A DNA stretch of 64,000 nucleotides from Sapria himalayana (GCA_029783825.1 JAREIK010000345.1:474726-538725); one strand, 5' to 3'; positions 12,057 through 25,488 are shown, counted from the first letter of the stretch. A program made the numbers and translations. The notes: generated from the letters alone by a model not told the origin.

Positions 12057-14622
12057 TTAGTCATATATCTTTTCATTTATCTTCCATATGCTCTTTCGGT
12101 ACTTGAAGATAGATAGTTTGTCCACATAATCATCTTCTACCATCAGATGACCATCATAATTCTGCGACACATTTCTATTCTTTATATTGATATGATCATC
12201 AAAATAATAAGAACAAAATGATGATGCTTCTTCTACTAAATATGCTTTGCAAATTGAACCTTCAACTTTTTTCTTGTTTCTAACATTCAATTTCAACTTA
12301 CGAAGATACCTACGACCACAATGTTAGGTTTTAATTTGATTAAATTACAATATTACTTAAAGTACGAAATAATAAAACACAACAAATTATTTGTATTTAC
12401 CTTTCAAAAGGATACATCCACCTGAATTGCACTGGCCCTGCAATCCTTGCTTCAAATGCCAAATGGAACGACAAATGATCCATTGAATCAAAAAAAATGG
12501 GTGGGAATATCTGTTCTAGTTTTAAATAATAAGTGAAATGTCATTCTCCAGCCTCACCACATCATCTATTTTGATTGTGGTTGCAGTTAGCTATTTGAAA
12601 AATAAACTTAGTTCTGTAAGGACCTACCAGACACTTAGTGTAAGTAATTCATGGAATGTAATTGGTATTAATCTTTACATAAATACATGACAGTCATGAC
12701 TTTTCATTCCAAATAACATAAGATTCTTCATATCCAAGCATCTACCCATATTTGACACATATCCATCAAGAAATTTCAAATTTTTAACCCATTCACACAA
12801 TATCTGTATTGCCTCCTTATCAAGTGGGTAGCAAACTTTATGGAATTTTTTTGTTTCCTCATTCAGTTTCAATTCAGGCCGCGGACAGTAATTATTCAGC
12901 TCGTCTTGATTTTAAAGTGTCTTTTATTTTTCAATCTACATTAAGGACATTATTGAAAACATTGTCAAAAATATTTTTTTCATTATGCAGTACATCTAAG
13001 TTATGATGAATTAAATTGGACTGCCAATAAGGCAAGTCCCAAAATATACTACGTTTCCTTCAGCCAAATAATTTGTCTACTGGTCCATTACTTCCAGTAG
13101 CATCCTTTTCAGTTTCCTTCTTCAAACCCAAACTATGAATCTTTGTAATAATATCATCTCTTGAACGAATAGCTGGTGCAATTGTCATCACAGTTTTATT
13201 TCTTCGAAATGGATGATTCGTAGGTAGAACCTTACGATGGTTATCAAACCATAACTGTTTACCACTAAATTTGAGGGTAAATGTATTAGAATTTGTCATG
13301 CAATACGGGCATGTGAATAGTCCTACAGTACTCCAACCAGACAATATTGAATATGCAAGTTAGTCACTTACCGTCCACATAAGGGCTGCCTGCATAATGA
13401 AATTTTGCATCTTTGAGATATCATATGTATTCATGCCAACATCCCATAAATGATTTAACTCTACAATAAGAGGCTGCAAGAAAATATCCAGCATGTCTTC
13501 CGAATTTTTTGGCTCTAGAAGCAATATTAACAAAAACATATTTTGCTCATTCATACACAACCACAGAGGCAAGTTATAAGGTGTCACTATCACTGGTCAT
13601 GTTATATTCTATTGTCCAGATTTCCGAAATGACTGAAATCCATCAGTGTAGAGACCCTATCTCACATTTTGACTTTCTACTACAAAATCTTGATGTATAT
13701 AATTAAAATGCTTCCAAGTAGGTAAATCTGATGGATGACACATTACCCCTTCTTCAAACTCATGTCCGGAATGCCACCTCATATCATTTGCTGTAGCATT
13801 TGATGCATATAGTCTCTGTAATTGAGAAATTAATGGAAAATAATACATCTTCTTAAAGACAACCTTCAATTTACTTCACATTTCTACAGCACGAGGTGCC
13901 TTCTTGAATTGAGGATGGTCACAAAACTAATAGCTAATTAAATCACTACCACCATCCCAAAATAATATGCATGCATTTAAACAACAATCAATTTTTTCCA
14001 CTGGTAAGACCCATTCCTAGTAGTAACTTTTTATTGTTGCAAAAGTTGTTAGTGACAAATTATTATCCGGAACAATCTCCTTCATAAGTTCTGTTACCTG
14101 ATCAAATAATTTCTCAGACATATGATTTTCTGACTTAATGCTCATTTGTCGAGCCACAAGTGACAATTATGAATGTGTTTTACAACCATGCCACTACTTT
14201 TTATCTCTAGCTTTAAGCATTTCATAAAATTTCTGAACTTCAGGATTATGTAGTTCATCCATGTAATCCATATTGAAGTCAAGACCAACAGCTTACATGA
14301 TCATTCTATAGTATGTTTTTGATGATTCTTCACCACAAACAAATGATTCTTTACCCTCATTTTGGTCAATATTTAGAGCCTTAGTACTTTCCCCATGATA
14401 AATCCAAACAAAATAATTTTGCACATAGCCATATTTTGCCAAATGATATCTTATAGTGTTTGGATCATGAAAAGAGATATTTTGACACTTTCGATGATTA
14501 CATGGACACTTAATTTTTTCTCCATCCTTCAATCTCGATTGACTACATGCAAAATTGATGAACGTTTCAAGCCTAGTCAAAAAATCTTCCTTCAAAAATC
14601 CATTAATAATTTTTTTGTACAT
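12057..14622 (-). pseudogene. En/Spm (CACTA) tnp2-type transposase, decayed
   Basis: The CACTA transposase cuts and pastes the element by binding its terminal and subterminal repeats. On the minus strand the family's blocks appear in the right order. A transposase-associated domain (about 14622-14350: KCPCNHRKC, IRYHLAKYGY) comes first. The tnp2 core follows: VEKIDCCLNAC near 13.98 kb; MYYFPLISQLQRLYAS and MRWHSGHEFEEGVMCHP at 13869-13657; TPYNLPLWLCMNE and QPLIVELNHLWDVG at 13593-13360; SGWSTVGLFTCPYC and WFDNHRKVLP at 13344-13060. A DUF4218-type region ends it (GMKSHDCHVFM at 12.7 kb; PVQFRWMYPFER at about 12403-12440; VEGSICKAYLVEE at 12.25 kb). Stops and frame changes separate the blocks, so it is dead. 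It lies between the two CACTA termini and directly precedes the laccase fragment. Confidence 0.92.
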
Positions 14623-14925
14623 CCACTAACGATCTGAGCTCATTTTGCCCTGTTTTATTTACAAAAAAGAATGCCCAATCATTAATATAAATAAAACATT
14701 ATATTAATTCAAAATATACAAAGAATAAAATAGAATTACTTATAGATGAATATTTAAAATTTAAATATCATGAATATCGAGGCAAGGTGTTTGCACAATC
14801 TATTTTAAAAGATAACGTAATTTTTAGCACGATAAAGATTAAATGATATCACAGTTATACTAGATAAATTGTGCAAAGTACAATAATGCACAAGAAATTA
14901 AAGCAAAAAAAATACAATTAATGTT

Positions 14926-14937
14926 TGAAGGAGGAGA

Positions 14938-15005
<68 letters not shown>

Positions 15006-15480
15006 GAGGAGAGAGAGGGGTAGAGAAATCGGGAGACGATGGGAGAGAGAGAGAGAGAGAGGGAGAGGGAGAGAAAAGGAGGGAGAGAGTGTGAGAGAAA
15101 AGGTGAAAGGGAGAGATGGGGGAGAGAGAGAGGAGAGCGAGAGGGAGAGAGGGAGGGAGGGAGGGAGGGAGAGAGAGGGAGGGAGGGAGGGAGAGAGAGG
15201 GAGGGAGGGAGGGAGAGAGAGGGAGGAGGGAGGAGGGAGGGAGAGAGAGGGAGGGAGGGAGGGAGAGAGAGGGAGGGAGGGAGGTAGGGAGAGAGAGAGA
15301 GAGAGAGGGAGGGAGGGAGGTAGGGAGAGAGAGAGAGAGAGATGGATGGAGAGAGAACAAGCAAGAAAGAAGCGCCAGAAAAAAAATAACACGAGAGAGA
15401 ATGTGACACAAATAAAAAATGGAAGAGAATGACTGGAAGAATTATAGAGGGAGAGAGAGACACTAGAGAGTGTAGTGTTA
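14926..15480. repeat. GA/TA/GGGA compound simple-sequence island
   Basis: (GA)n at about 14941-14974 passes directly into (TA)n to about 15001, followed by purine-rich GGGA/GAGA repeats to about 15480. The same (GA)n-to-(TA)n junction occurs in the large purine array near 33815-33883. Arg/Glu/Gly frames on + and Ser/Leu/Pro frames on - are artefacts. The island sits upstream of the CACTA transposase. Confidence 0.9.
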
Positions 15481-15854
15481 TAATGAAGAATTATATAAAA
15501 GAAAATATAAGTTCTTCAGGACAAACCTATCAAATATTACATTTTTTGTTATACATAAGTTCATATTTGAGCCTGAGCCCCAAGGGCTGGGATTATGTAA
15601 GAGTACGACCATTAATTGTATTATACCATATATGAGCCTGATCAATGGACACTCACATGCTATGAGCTTACATATTGTTGATATTATATCTTTTTCCGTT
15701 TTATTTCAAGTTGGTGCAACAAAATAATATTATCCCATATATAATTATATGTTAGGATACATATAGTAAATATAGTTATAAATAGTTACATTTAGTTTAA
15801 CATATAATTATATTTAGATATATGCATACAAGTAGGTATAAGTAAATATAAATA
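15481..15854. other. AT-rich stretch without recognised gene
   Basis: This joins the GA island to the AT-rich tandem repeat. No domain or RNA gene was seen. Confidence 0.5.
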
Positions 15855-16352
15855 AATGTATACAAAGTTATAAATAATTATATAGATTTACATATATGTA
15901 TACATAATTAAAAATAAAGTTATATTTATTTATATAAAGTTTTTTATTGTTATACAAATATTTATATATAGTTATACACATATAGTTAAAAATTTTATTG
16001 TATATTTTTATACATATAATTATGAATATAGTTACATGTGGTTATACATATAGTTACACATATGGTTAAACTTATATTTTTACATATATGATATATCTAT
16101 ATATATTTTTGCATATGATTTCATATATTTATACATATAGTTATGTATAGGTATGGACATACTAAAATATAATTTTTATACTAATATATAAAAATTTATG
16201 TTAAATACATGTTGTTAATTATATATATATATATAGTTATGTATAAAGTTTTTATACTTATACATATAGTAAGATAGAATTATTTATAGTTATATGTTAT
16301 TATACATATAATATATATAGTTATAAAAATTTATATATCGCTAAAGATTTAG

Positions 16353-16411
<59 letters not shown>

Positions 16412-17180
16412 TACGAGTAGTTATATTTAGTTATACATAAATATATACAATGTTATAAACAAATATATAGATTTACATATATGTATACATATATGTATAA
16501 ATAGTTAAAAATATAGTTATATTAAACTATATAAAATTTTATTTAGTTTTATAAATATGTATATATATACACATATAATTAAACATAATGTTTTATGTTT
16601 TAATACATGTAATTATAAATATAGTTACATGTGGTTATACATTTAGTTACACATATAGTTATACTTATATTTATACATGCAGGTATATATATTTATTCAT
16701 ATAATTTTTAATATTTATACATATAGATATGTATAGGTATAGATATAGTAAAATACATTTTTATATACTAATATATACAAATGTATATAAAATATAAGAT
16801 ATAAATTATATAATAAAATATAGTTATGTATAAAGTTGTTATAGTTATATATATATATATAATAATATACAATTATTTATAGTTATATGTTATTTATATT
16901 TTTATATATTTAAACATATAATTATATATAAATATATTCATACAAATAGTTATACACAAATATATAAAGTTATCAATAAATATATTGATTTACATATATG
17001 TATACATAGTTATAAATATAGTTATATTTAATATTGTAGAGTGTTATATAATTATACAAATATTTATATATAGTTATACAAATATTTATACATAGGTATA
17101 CACATATAGTTAAATATAATATGGTATGTTATTATACATGTAATTATAAATATAGTTACATGTGGGTATACATATAGTTA
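15855..17180. repeat. AT-rich tandem repeat, three copies (~584 and ~518 bp)
   Basis: The word TTTACATATATGTATACATA recurs at about 15887, 16471 and 16990. The block around ATAGTTACATGTGG (G/T)TATACAT recurs at about 16031, 16626 and 17156, each time after an ATAATTATGAATATAG-like stretch. Every copy is dominated by TATAGTTATACATA words. Copy 1 is followed by a (TA)n run at 16354-16408. Confidence 0.75.
16354..16408. repeat. (TA)n microsatellite
   Basis: About 55 bases of perfect TA alternation inside the AT-rich tandem repeat. Confidence 0.95.
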
Positions 17181-19170
17181 ACAAATACTCATAATTCTAA
17201 ACACTTAAAATAATCAAATCCTACTTGCGTTATCATGATACAGATTTTGAATCCAAGATTTCTAAAAAGTTATTTGTTGGATGGTTGGTGACATCATTAA
17301 ATGGGTGTAAGCCCTGGGTTTGAACCTATCATTGTTCTTTGAAGAAGTATATTTTGGTAAACTCTATGAGAATCAAAAATTGATTTTTGATTTATGAAAC
17401 AATTATTTTAGATTTAAATTTTTTTAATTACTTATGTGAGATAAACAAAGTTGATGCATTTTGGTGCAACAAAAGTGGATAAAAGTTATAATATTATAGG
17501 AAAAAAATGTTAAGGGGAACTAAAATGAAAATAATTATATATTTTTACAATTTTTAATTTTATTATAACATATGGGGACCCAAATCCAAAATATTTATGA
17601 TTTGGGTCTTCCAAATTCCTATATTGATAATTTCCTCCCTTTATTCACACGGAATGCATATACTCAAGTTTGCATATGAGTTTATGTAGAAACTCATTAT
17701 TTTATAAACAAAAACATATGCATATGGAGTTCATAAATACTTTGTACGCATAAACTCATTTTTGCATACTGAGTAAGCTGAAACGTGTTTATGCATAATA
17801 TTTTTTTTAATTATATTGGGGTAATTATGAGTATCCTAATATATATACTAAAATATAATGCAAATCATAGATATTTTTTTTGGATTCCATAACATAATTA
17901 TCCATTATATATATATTTATGTATGTGTGTGTGTGTGTATATATATATATATTAAGGATTAAAATATTAAGTATTATTATTATTATTATTAGTGTTGTGG
18001 AGGAATTCCATTTATTTTATTTGGAAAGTTAGATAAAATTTAGTGCTATTTTTGGATGCAAGAAATATTTAAAGAATAGTACTTTCATTGTCAAGAAAAT
18101 CTATTTAATAAAATTTTAAAATTGAACTAATTTTAGAAAATACTTCTCAGAGCAATATTCCTACCTTTTAGTGGTATCAATGCTTAATATTAATTTGTTT
18201 TTGTTATTTTGTTTTGTAATTTAAGAGATGCAAGCCTAATATTTTTTTCTATTTGAAGATTAGAATGATTAGGATTTCTTGTTATGCATATAATTGCTAC
18301 TTAAGAGCTATATGGCTACTCTAATTTCTTCATCATCTTAAACTTTTTCTCATTCTCTTACTGCTTCTTTTTCATCTTTTTATACTTATTCTTCTTGTAC
18401 TGCTACTACTAAAAATGAGTATCTACTTTCAAATGAGAATGCTCATTTATAGATGAGATAATATTTTTCTATGCTTTATCATTAACATGGCCTATATTAT
18501 ATTCCATTATACTTTCTCATTAATCAAAGATAAAAGTATAGATTATAGTTTAATTGAGAAAGCTTACTAATAGATGAGTATCTAATTGTAATTAGAGTAT
18601 AAAGGGTAGATTAATTACCAATTGTGAAAGATTAATAATAGATGAGTATCAACTTGCAACATATAGGAAACCATTTCTTAAAGCATATGTTTGAGTGGTT
18701 GATTTGTCATTGTTGACAACTTCCTTGATTTGATAGAGCATAGTGATATATGTATCTCACACATCAACCATGATACAACATCAATATACATTTCTTGACA
18801 ATGTAAATGGTCTTGAGGTTGGTAATATATGTTCTACAATTCATCTCCAATAGAGAAACTAAGGTCTTGAAAGACTTACTATGGTCTCCTTCGATGATAA
18901 AAATTTCTCTATGACAAGATTAATCAATCAAAAGGTTTGGTTACCTAGCAACAACAAATCAATAGAGCAAGCAAAGACATGGATATTCAATTGATATGCC
19001 CTCCAATCTTTAAAGATTATCAAAAGATAATCATCAATGGGCTTCCAACCTATTTGAAAAATATTATAGCTCAAATGCAAGACCAGGTAATTAAATATGA
19101 TAATTTTGAATTAAATCACAAAATTATTTTTCATTTCCCCAAACTATACTTAATAGAGTCGAATTAATAA

Positions 19171-19221
<51 letters not shown>

Positions 19222-20050
19222 CATTATTTTTATTACACACACGCACGCACATACACACTACAAAAATTATGAACAAATTAACCAAAATGGCTTTTCTGGA
19301 ATTTTCAGAAATGACATTAGATGCATAGCACATAGTAATTTTAATAATGCAAAAATTATTAAACACATATACACACTACCATAAAATAAACAAACACAAC
19401 AAAAAACTTACACTATCAAAAAATACACTGCTAAAAAACTTACCGTAAATAACACAAACTATGATCATGCACACACACACATTTTATCATTCATAAAATA
19501 GCAAAATACAGATTAAAACTATTTGTTTTTGAATAATTATTCTATAAATTTTATTTTTTAGAATAATTATTAGAATGATCTTTTTGTGCTCTTCATGCAA
19601 TATAAATAATAAATCAAGAACATATGCATTTTTGTTTCGTGCTCCTCACTCAAGAACACCCGTGAACAAAAACATTAGCAATGGGCCATGAAAAATTGAA
19701 GTTTTAAATAGAAATATTTATAACCATAACAAAAAAAAAGATACCAGCAAACTATAGCATCAAAATCACCCAAACCATGATAAAGAAGTTCACCAACTTA
19801 ATACCAACATGCCCAAACAATGCATAACAATTTTTTCCCTTCACATCTATGGTAATAAAAAAATGATAGATATAATTATTTTTAAATTGTTTATGTATAC
19901 TTTTTTATAGTTATATATATATATCTATGCTTAAACACACTTATTTAAAGCACACTTATATTTATGTATACTATTTTTGTATACAGTATTTAGTTATTTA
20001 TATTAAACAATTTATTAAAAAATGAGAGATTTTTCCGTTGTTAAATCCAT
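17181..20050. other. AT-rich region without recognised gene
   Basis: It contains short simple repeats: GTGTGTGTGTA then TATA at about 17925-17952, (ATT)n at about 17970-17990, and (TA)n at 19175-19218. TAGATGAGTATC is repeated at about 18572 and 18632. A 62-codon frame at 18979-19167 (+) has no recognisable motif. Dispersed CACTAC/CACTAT words near 19255-19430 could be decayed transposon ends, but none is convincing. Confidence 0.5.
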
Positions 20051-20054
20051 TGCT

Positions 20055-20583
20055 AAATCATGGATTTTATTAGCAAGAGAAATTTCATCGCTAAATCATG
20101 GATTTTATTAGCAAATGAAATTCCATCGCTAAATCCATCGCTAAATCATGGATTTTATTAGCGAGGAAAATTCTGTCGCTAAATCCGTCGATAAATAATG
20201 ACTTGTATTAGCGAGGAAAAATCTCTCGCTAAATCCGTCGCTAAATAATGGCAGGTATTAGCGAGAGATATTCCATCGCTAATCTGTCTCTAAATTCGCC
20301 GCTTTTCTTGAGCATAATTTACGAAAATTTTTTGTCACTAATCTTCACTAATTCCATCGCTAAAAACCCCACTTTTCTTGAATAGAATTTATGAAAATCT
20401 TTTGTCGCTAAATCCCCCGCTTTTTTTAACATTATTTACTAAAAATTTTTCATTGCTAATCCGTCGCTAATCCATTGCTATTTTTTTTCGAAAAAAAACA
20501 TTAATCCCTTGTTATTCCCTAGCTAATCCATTGCAATTTAGTTAGGGATTGATCCCTAGCTAAAACAAACTTTTCTTATAGTG
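20055..20583 (-). mobile_element. CACTA-type transposon terminus (right end) with subterminal repeats
   Basis: The block ends ..TTTTCTTATAGTG at 20583, which on the minus strand reads CACTATAAGAAAAG, a typical CACTA terminal inverted repeat. Just inside, units containing ATTAGCGAGGAAAA and TCGCTAAATCCGTCG start at about 20055, 20093, 20143, 20193 and 20243, so the period is 38 and then 50 bp. Further GTCGCTAA/CCGTCGCTAA words follow to about 20480, and a short inverted repeat (AGGGATTGATCCCT) lies near 20543-20556. The TTAGCGA motif differs from the TGGACGAA motif of the left terminus at 7456, and the flanking triplets (TTG left, AGA right) do not match as a target duplication. Confidence 0.75.
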
Positions 20584-20586
20584 AGA

Positions 20587-20775
20587 GAGAGAGAGGAAAT
20601 AATTGTTAGAGAGAGAGGGAATAATAAGGAGAGAGAGATAGATAGTGAGAGAGAGTGTGTGTTTGTGGGTGAGTGAGAGAGAGAGAGGAAATAATTGTTA
20701 GAGAGAGAGGGAATAATAAGGAGAGAGAGATAGATAGTGAGAGAGAGTGTGTGTTTGTGGGTGAGTGAGAGAGAG
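20587..20775. repeat. 92-bp exact tandem duplication at array edge
   Basis: The unit containing GGAAATAATTGTTAGAGAG, GGGAATAATAAGGAG and GTGTGTGTTTGTGGGTGAGT occurs at 20595 and again at 20687 with no difference that I can see. It abuts the CACTA right end. Confidence 0.9.
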
Positions 20776-21777
20776 AGAGAGAGGCAAGGAGAAAGTGAGC
20801 AGGAGGGGAAGATAGAGAGGGAGAGAAAGAGAGAGTGTGTGAGAGAGAAAAGAAGAGAGTGTGAGAGAGAAAGGGAGAGTGGGAGATGTTGATAAAGAGA
20901 GAGAGAAGCAGATAGAGAAAGAGAAAGAGGGTTAGAGGGGAGAAAGGGAAAAATGGGGAGAGAGAGAGAGAGAGAGATAGAGCTAGGGAGAGAGTGAGAG
21001 GTAGAAAGAAGGTCGGAAGAGTGAAATAAAGATTGAGAGGAAAATAGTAGTGTAGAGAGTGGGGGTGAAATAGAGGAAGAGAGAGAGGGAGAAAGGTGAA
21101 AAGGAATGGTAAGAGGTAATGAGGTAGGGTGGGGAAAAGAGAGAGAGGGGGAGTGAAAAAAAATACGAGAGAAAGAAAAAGAAAATAGAGAGATGAGAGT
21201 GAGAAAGGAAGAGAAATGAGAGTGAGACAGTTTTGAGAGGGAGAGAGAGTGGGGGATAAAAACATGGAGAAAGGGAGAAATAGATAGATGGATAAAGAGG
21301 AAGAAAAGGAGAGGGATGGAAAGAAAGTTAAATAGCAGGGATAGAGAGGAAGGAGGGAAAGAGAGGGAGGAGAGTGGGAAGAAAAAAGAAATAGAGATAA
21401 AGAGAAGGTGAGAGCCAAGAGAGAGAGATAAAAAGAGAGGGACAAGAGAGAGAGAGAGAGAGAGAGAGAGGAAGTGAGGGAAGAAAGAGAGAGGGAGAGC
21501 CTGAAGGAGAGGGGAAAGAAAGAGAGAGAGGGAGAAATATATATAGAAAGAAATAGAGAGAGAGTGAAAGATAGGGGAAAGAAACAGAGAGAGGAGGTGA
21601 GGGAAGAGAGATGGGGGAAGTGATGGAAAAGAGAGATAGAGAAGAGAGAGGAAGGATAGAGAGAGAGAAAGTTATATGGAGAGAAGAAGGGGAGATAGAC
21701 AGAGAGAGAAAAGAGATGGAGAAAAGGTTAGAAGAAAGATAAAGAAATATGGGGAAGAGAGAGATAATTAAAGGGAC

Positions 21778-21820
<43 letters not shown>

Positions 21821-23639
21821 AGGCAAAGAGGGGGAAGGAATGCAAAGAGTGGGAGATAGTGGGGGAGAGGATGGGGAAGAGAGATACATAGAGAGAGATA
21901 GAGGGAGAGAAAGGGAGGGAGGAAGACAGAAAGAGGGAGGGTGGAAAAAAAGTAAAGAGAGTGGTAGAAAAAGGGTGAGAGAGGAAGCGAAAGAGTGTGA
22001 GGAAGGAAGAGAGGGGAGAGATTTAAATAGAGCAAGATAGGAGGGAGAGGGAGGGAGGGAGAGAGGGAGGGAGAGAGTGAGAGAGTGTGAGTGAGTGAGA
22101 AAGAGGGAGGGAGGGATAGAGAGATATAGAGATAGGGAGATGGTGAGGGAGGGAGAGATAGGTGGGGTTATGGTGGAAGAGAGTGAGAGAAAAGGTGAGG
22201 GAAGGATAGAGAGTGAGAAAGGGTGAGAGAGGAAACGAGAGAGAGGGAGTGAGGGTAAGAGAGGGAGAGGGAGAGAGGGGAAGAAAGATAGAGAGAGGGG
22301 GTAAAAAAGTTATATAAAGAGTTGGAAAGACAACCAAAATGGGAGAGAGAGAGAGAGAGAGGGAGGGAGGGAGACAAAGTGGAAGAGATATTAAGTGGGA
22401 GAGAGATTAAGTCGGAGAGAGAAAAAGAAAGCATGATAGAGAGGGAGAGAGTGAGAAAGAGACAGAGAGAAAGAGCGAGAGAGTGAGATTGGGAGAGACA
22501 AAAAAAGGAATAGAGAGAAAAAGAGAGAAAATGAGAGAGTGGGAGAGAGAGTGATTGATAGAGGGAGAGACCAAAAAAAAGTGGGAGAGAGAGGAGCAAA
22601 AATTATGGAAAATAACATATTGGGAGATAGGGACATAGGGAGATAGGGACATAGGGAGATATAAAGTTAGGAATAGAGAGATAGGGAGAGAGAGGGACTG
22701 AGATTGGGAAGAAATAGAGAAACGAAAAGTAAGTGAGAGAAAGAGATAGAGATAGAGAGGGAATATAGAGAGAGAGAGAGAGAGGGGGGGGAGAGGGGGA
22801 GAGATAGGGAGGAACGGAGAGAGAGAGAGAGAGAGTGAGTGAGAGAGTTAGAGAGCGAGAGAGAGAGAGAGAGAGAGAGATGACATGGAGAGAGTGAGAG
22901 GAAGAGAGAGATTAAATTAGGAATAGAGAGGTGAGTGTGAGAGAGAGAGACAGAAGAAGAGAGAGGTAGAGAAAGGAAGATAGTGATGGAGAGAGGTAGA
23001 AAAGAAGAATGAGAGGGGGAAAAAGAAGGGGAGGGAGATAGAGAGATGGAGAAAAAGAAGGGGGCTAGAGGGCGAGAGGGAAAGAGTGAGAGAGAGTGTG
23101 TATGTGTGTGATGCAGAGAGAGGGGGGATTTAGAGAGAGGGGGAGAGAGGGAGAGAGGAAGAATGAGGGGAGACAAATAGAGGTAGAGAGGGAGATATGG
23201 AAAGAGGGGAGAGAGAGGGCTAGGAAGATAGAGAGGAAGGGAGAGAGATAGAGCGAGAAATGAATGGAGAGAGGGGGTGGGGAAGAGAGAAGGAGAGAGA
23301 GAGGAAGAAAAGAGGGTGGGAGGAAGGGAAATGAAACGAGAAAGATAGAAAGAGAAGAAAGGAGAGATAAAGAGAGTGAAAGAGCGAGAGAATGGTAGAG
23401 GGGGTGAGAGAGAGAGAGAGAGAGAATGAGAGAGTGTTAGCAGGAGAGTGTGGGAGAGTGAAAGGGAGCTACATAGGGTAGAGAGAGAGAGAAAGTGAGT
23501 GGAGACATAGTGGGAGAGGGATGAAGATTGAGGGAGGGATGGAGAAAAGGAAGGAGAGAGGGGAAGATAGAGAGATAGAGGGAGAGAGGGAGGGAGGGAG
23601 GGGGAGAAAGAGAGCGGAAGACAGAAAGACAGAGGAAGG

Positions 23640-25450
23640 GAGAGAGAAAGAGATCAAAAGAGTTGGAATGAGAGAGGGCGTCAAATGGATAGATGGAACA
23701 AAGATGGGGAGCGAGAGAGAGTAAAATAGAAGGAAAAGAGAGAGAAATGGGGAGAGGGAGAGAGGAAGAGATAGAGAGGTAGATATATTGAGAGATAGAG
23801 AGAGAGAAAAAGATATAATGAGATGGAAAAAGGGAAAGAAGTGAGAGAGATTGATAGATGGAGAGGGGGGGGGGGTAAGGAGAGAGAGAGAAGGGGGGAG
23901 GAAAAGAGGGAGGGGATAGGAAAGGGAAAGAGATAGAGAGTGGGAGGGAGGGGATAGGAAAGGGAAAGAGATAGAGAGTGGGAGGGAGGGATGGATGAAG
24001 AGATAGAACAATAGTCAGAGAAAGCATGTGAGAGTGAGAGAGAGAGAATAAAAGATATAGAAAAAGGGTGAAGGAGGGATAGGGAGAGCGGGAAAAAGAT
24101 GGGGCATAGTGAGGGAGAGAGAGAGAGAGAGGAAGATGGATAGAGTTTGTGTGTGTGTGTGTGTGAGGAAGAGGGGGAGAGAGAGGGAGAGAGAGATGGA
24201 GAAAGCGATGGGGAGAGAGGGGATGGAGATAGAGGGAGAGAGAGGGAAAGATTTGGAGGGAGGGAGTGAGAGATGGTGAGAGTAAGAGAGGGATAGAGGT
24301 AGCGAGGAAGAGAGAGAGAGAGAGATGAAAAAAAAGATAGGGCGAGGGAGAAAGAGAGAGAGAGAAGGATAGGGCAAAGAGTGTGATGGGTAGAGGGAGA
24401 CAAAAAGTCAGATAGAGAGATAGAAAGAGAGAGATAGTATAGAGAAAAAGTGGAAGAGAGAGAATGATAAGAGAGATAGAAAGAGGGGGGAAGTAGGAGA
24501 GGGAAAAAGATGGAAAGAGTTAAAGAGAAGAAGAGAGATCAAGCAGGGGAGATAGAAAGAACAAGAGGGAGATGAAGACAGAGGGAGAGATAGAGAGAGA
24601 GAGAGAGAGAGAGAAAGGAAGATAGGAATAATGCAAAAGTCAATAGAGAAAATGAAAGTAGTAGAGATGGAGAGGGAGATGGAGAGAGAGAGAGAGAGAG
24701 AGAAAGGATGAGATATGCTTAGAGGGTGAGAGACAATAAAGGGAGAAAGTAAGGGATGGTGAAAAAGATAGAAAGGATAGATAGGTTGAGACATATTGGG
24801 AGGAAGAGAGAGTGATGGAGAAAAAAAGAGATATAGTGTGCTAGTGAGAGAGAGAGATTGGAAGAAATGGAGGAAGAGAGAAAGATAGAAGGACATCGAG
24901 TGGGACATATATAGAGAGGGAGGAAGTGAAAGAGAGGGTGAGACAAAGAAATAGAGAGACGGAGAGATAGTGAGAGATGGAGATAGGGGAATGAGAGAGT
25001 GTCAAATGGATATAAGGGCAAAGGGGGGAAGAGAGAAAGTCAGAAAGAGAGAGAGAGAGCGAGTAAGATAGAAAGATGAGAGAGAGAAGGAGGGAGAGGG
25101 TACGAGATAGAGAGATAGATAGAGATAGAGAGAGAGAGAGGGAGAGAGAGAGAAATATAGGGGGTGATAGAGGGAGAAAGAGGGAAATGGAAAGAGAGGG
25201 AGAAAGGTAGAGTGGGAGTGAGAGAGATTGAAAGATGGAGAGGAGGAGGGGGAGGGAGAAAGAGTGAGAGAAAGGGAGAGAAGAAGGGGAGAGGGATAGA
25301 GAGAGGGAGGGAGGGAGGGATGGAGGAAGATAGAGAGTAAGAGTGAGAGAAATAGAATGAGAGTAAAGGAGAAAGAATAAAGGATGGAGAAAGGGTGAGA
25401 GAGAGAAAGAGAGAGGGGGAGATAGAGGAGGGGTCATAAAGAGGGAGAGA

Positions 25451-25488
<38 letters not shown>

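Noticed and set aside
14860..15463. Arg/Glu-rich (+) and Ser/Leu/Pro-rich (-) frames in the GA island
   Set aside because: Shadows of the GA/GGGA repeat.
7456..20583. A single intact 13-kb CACTA element inserted in one simple-repeat array
   Set aside because: Terminal and subterminal motifs differ, the flanking triplets do not match and the array strand flips between the sides.
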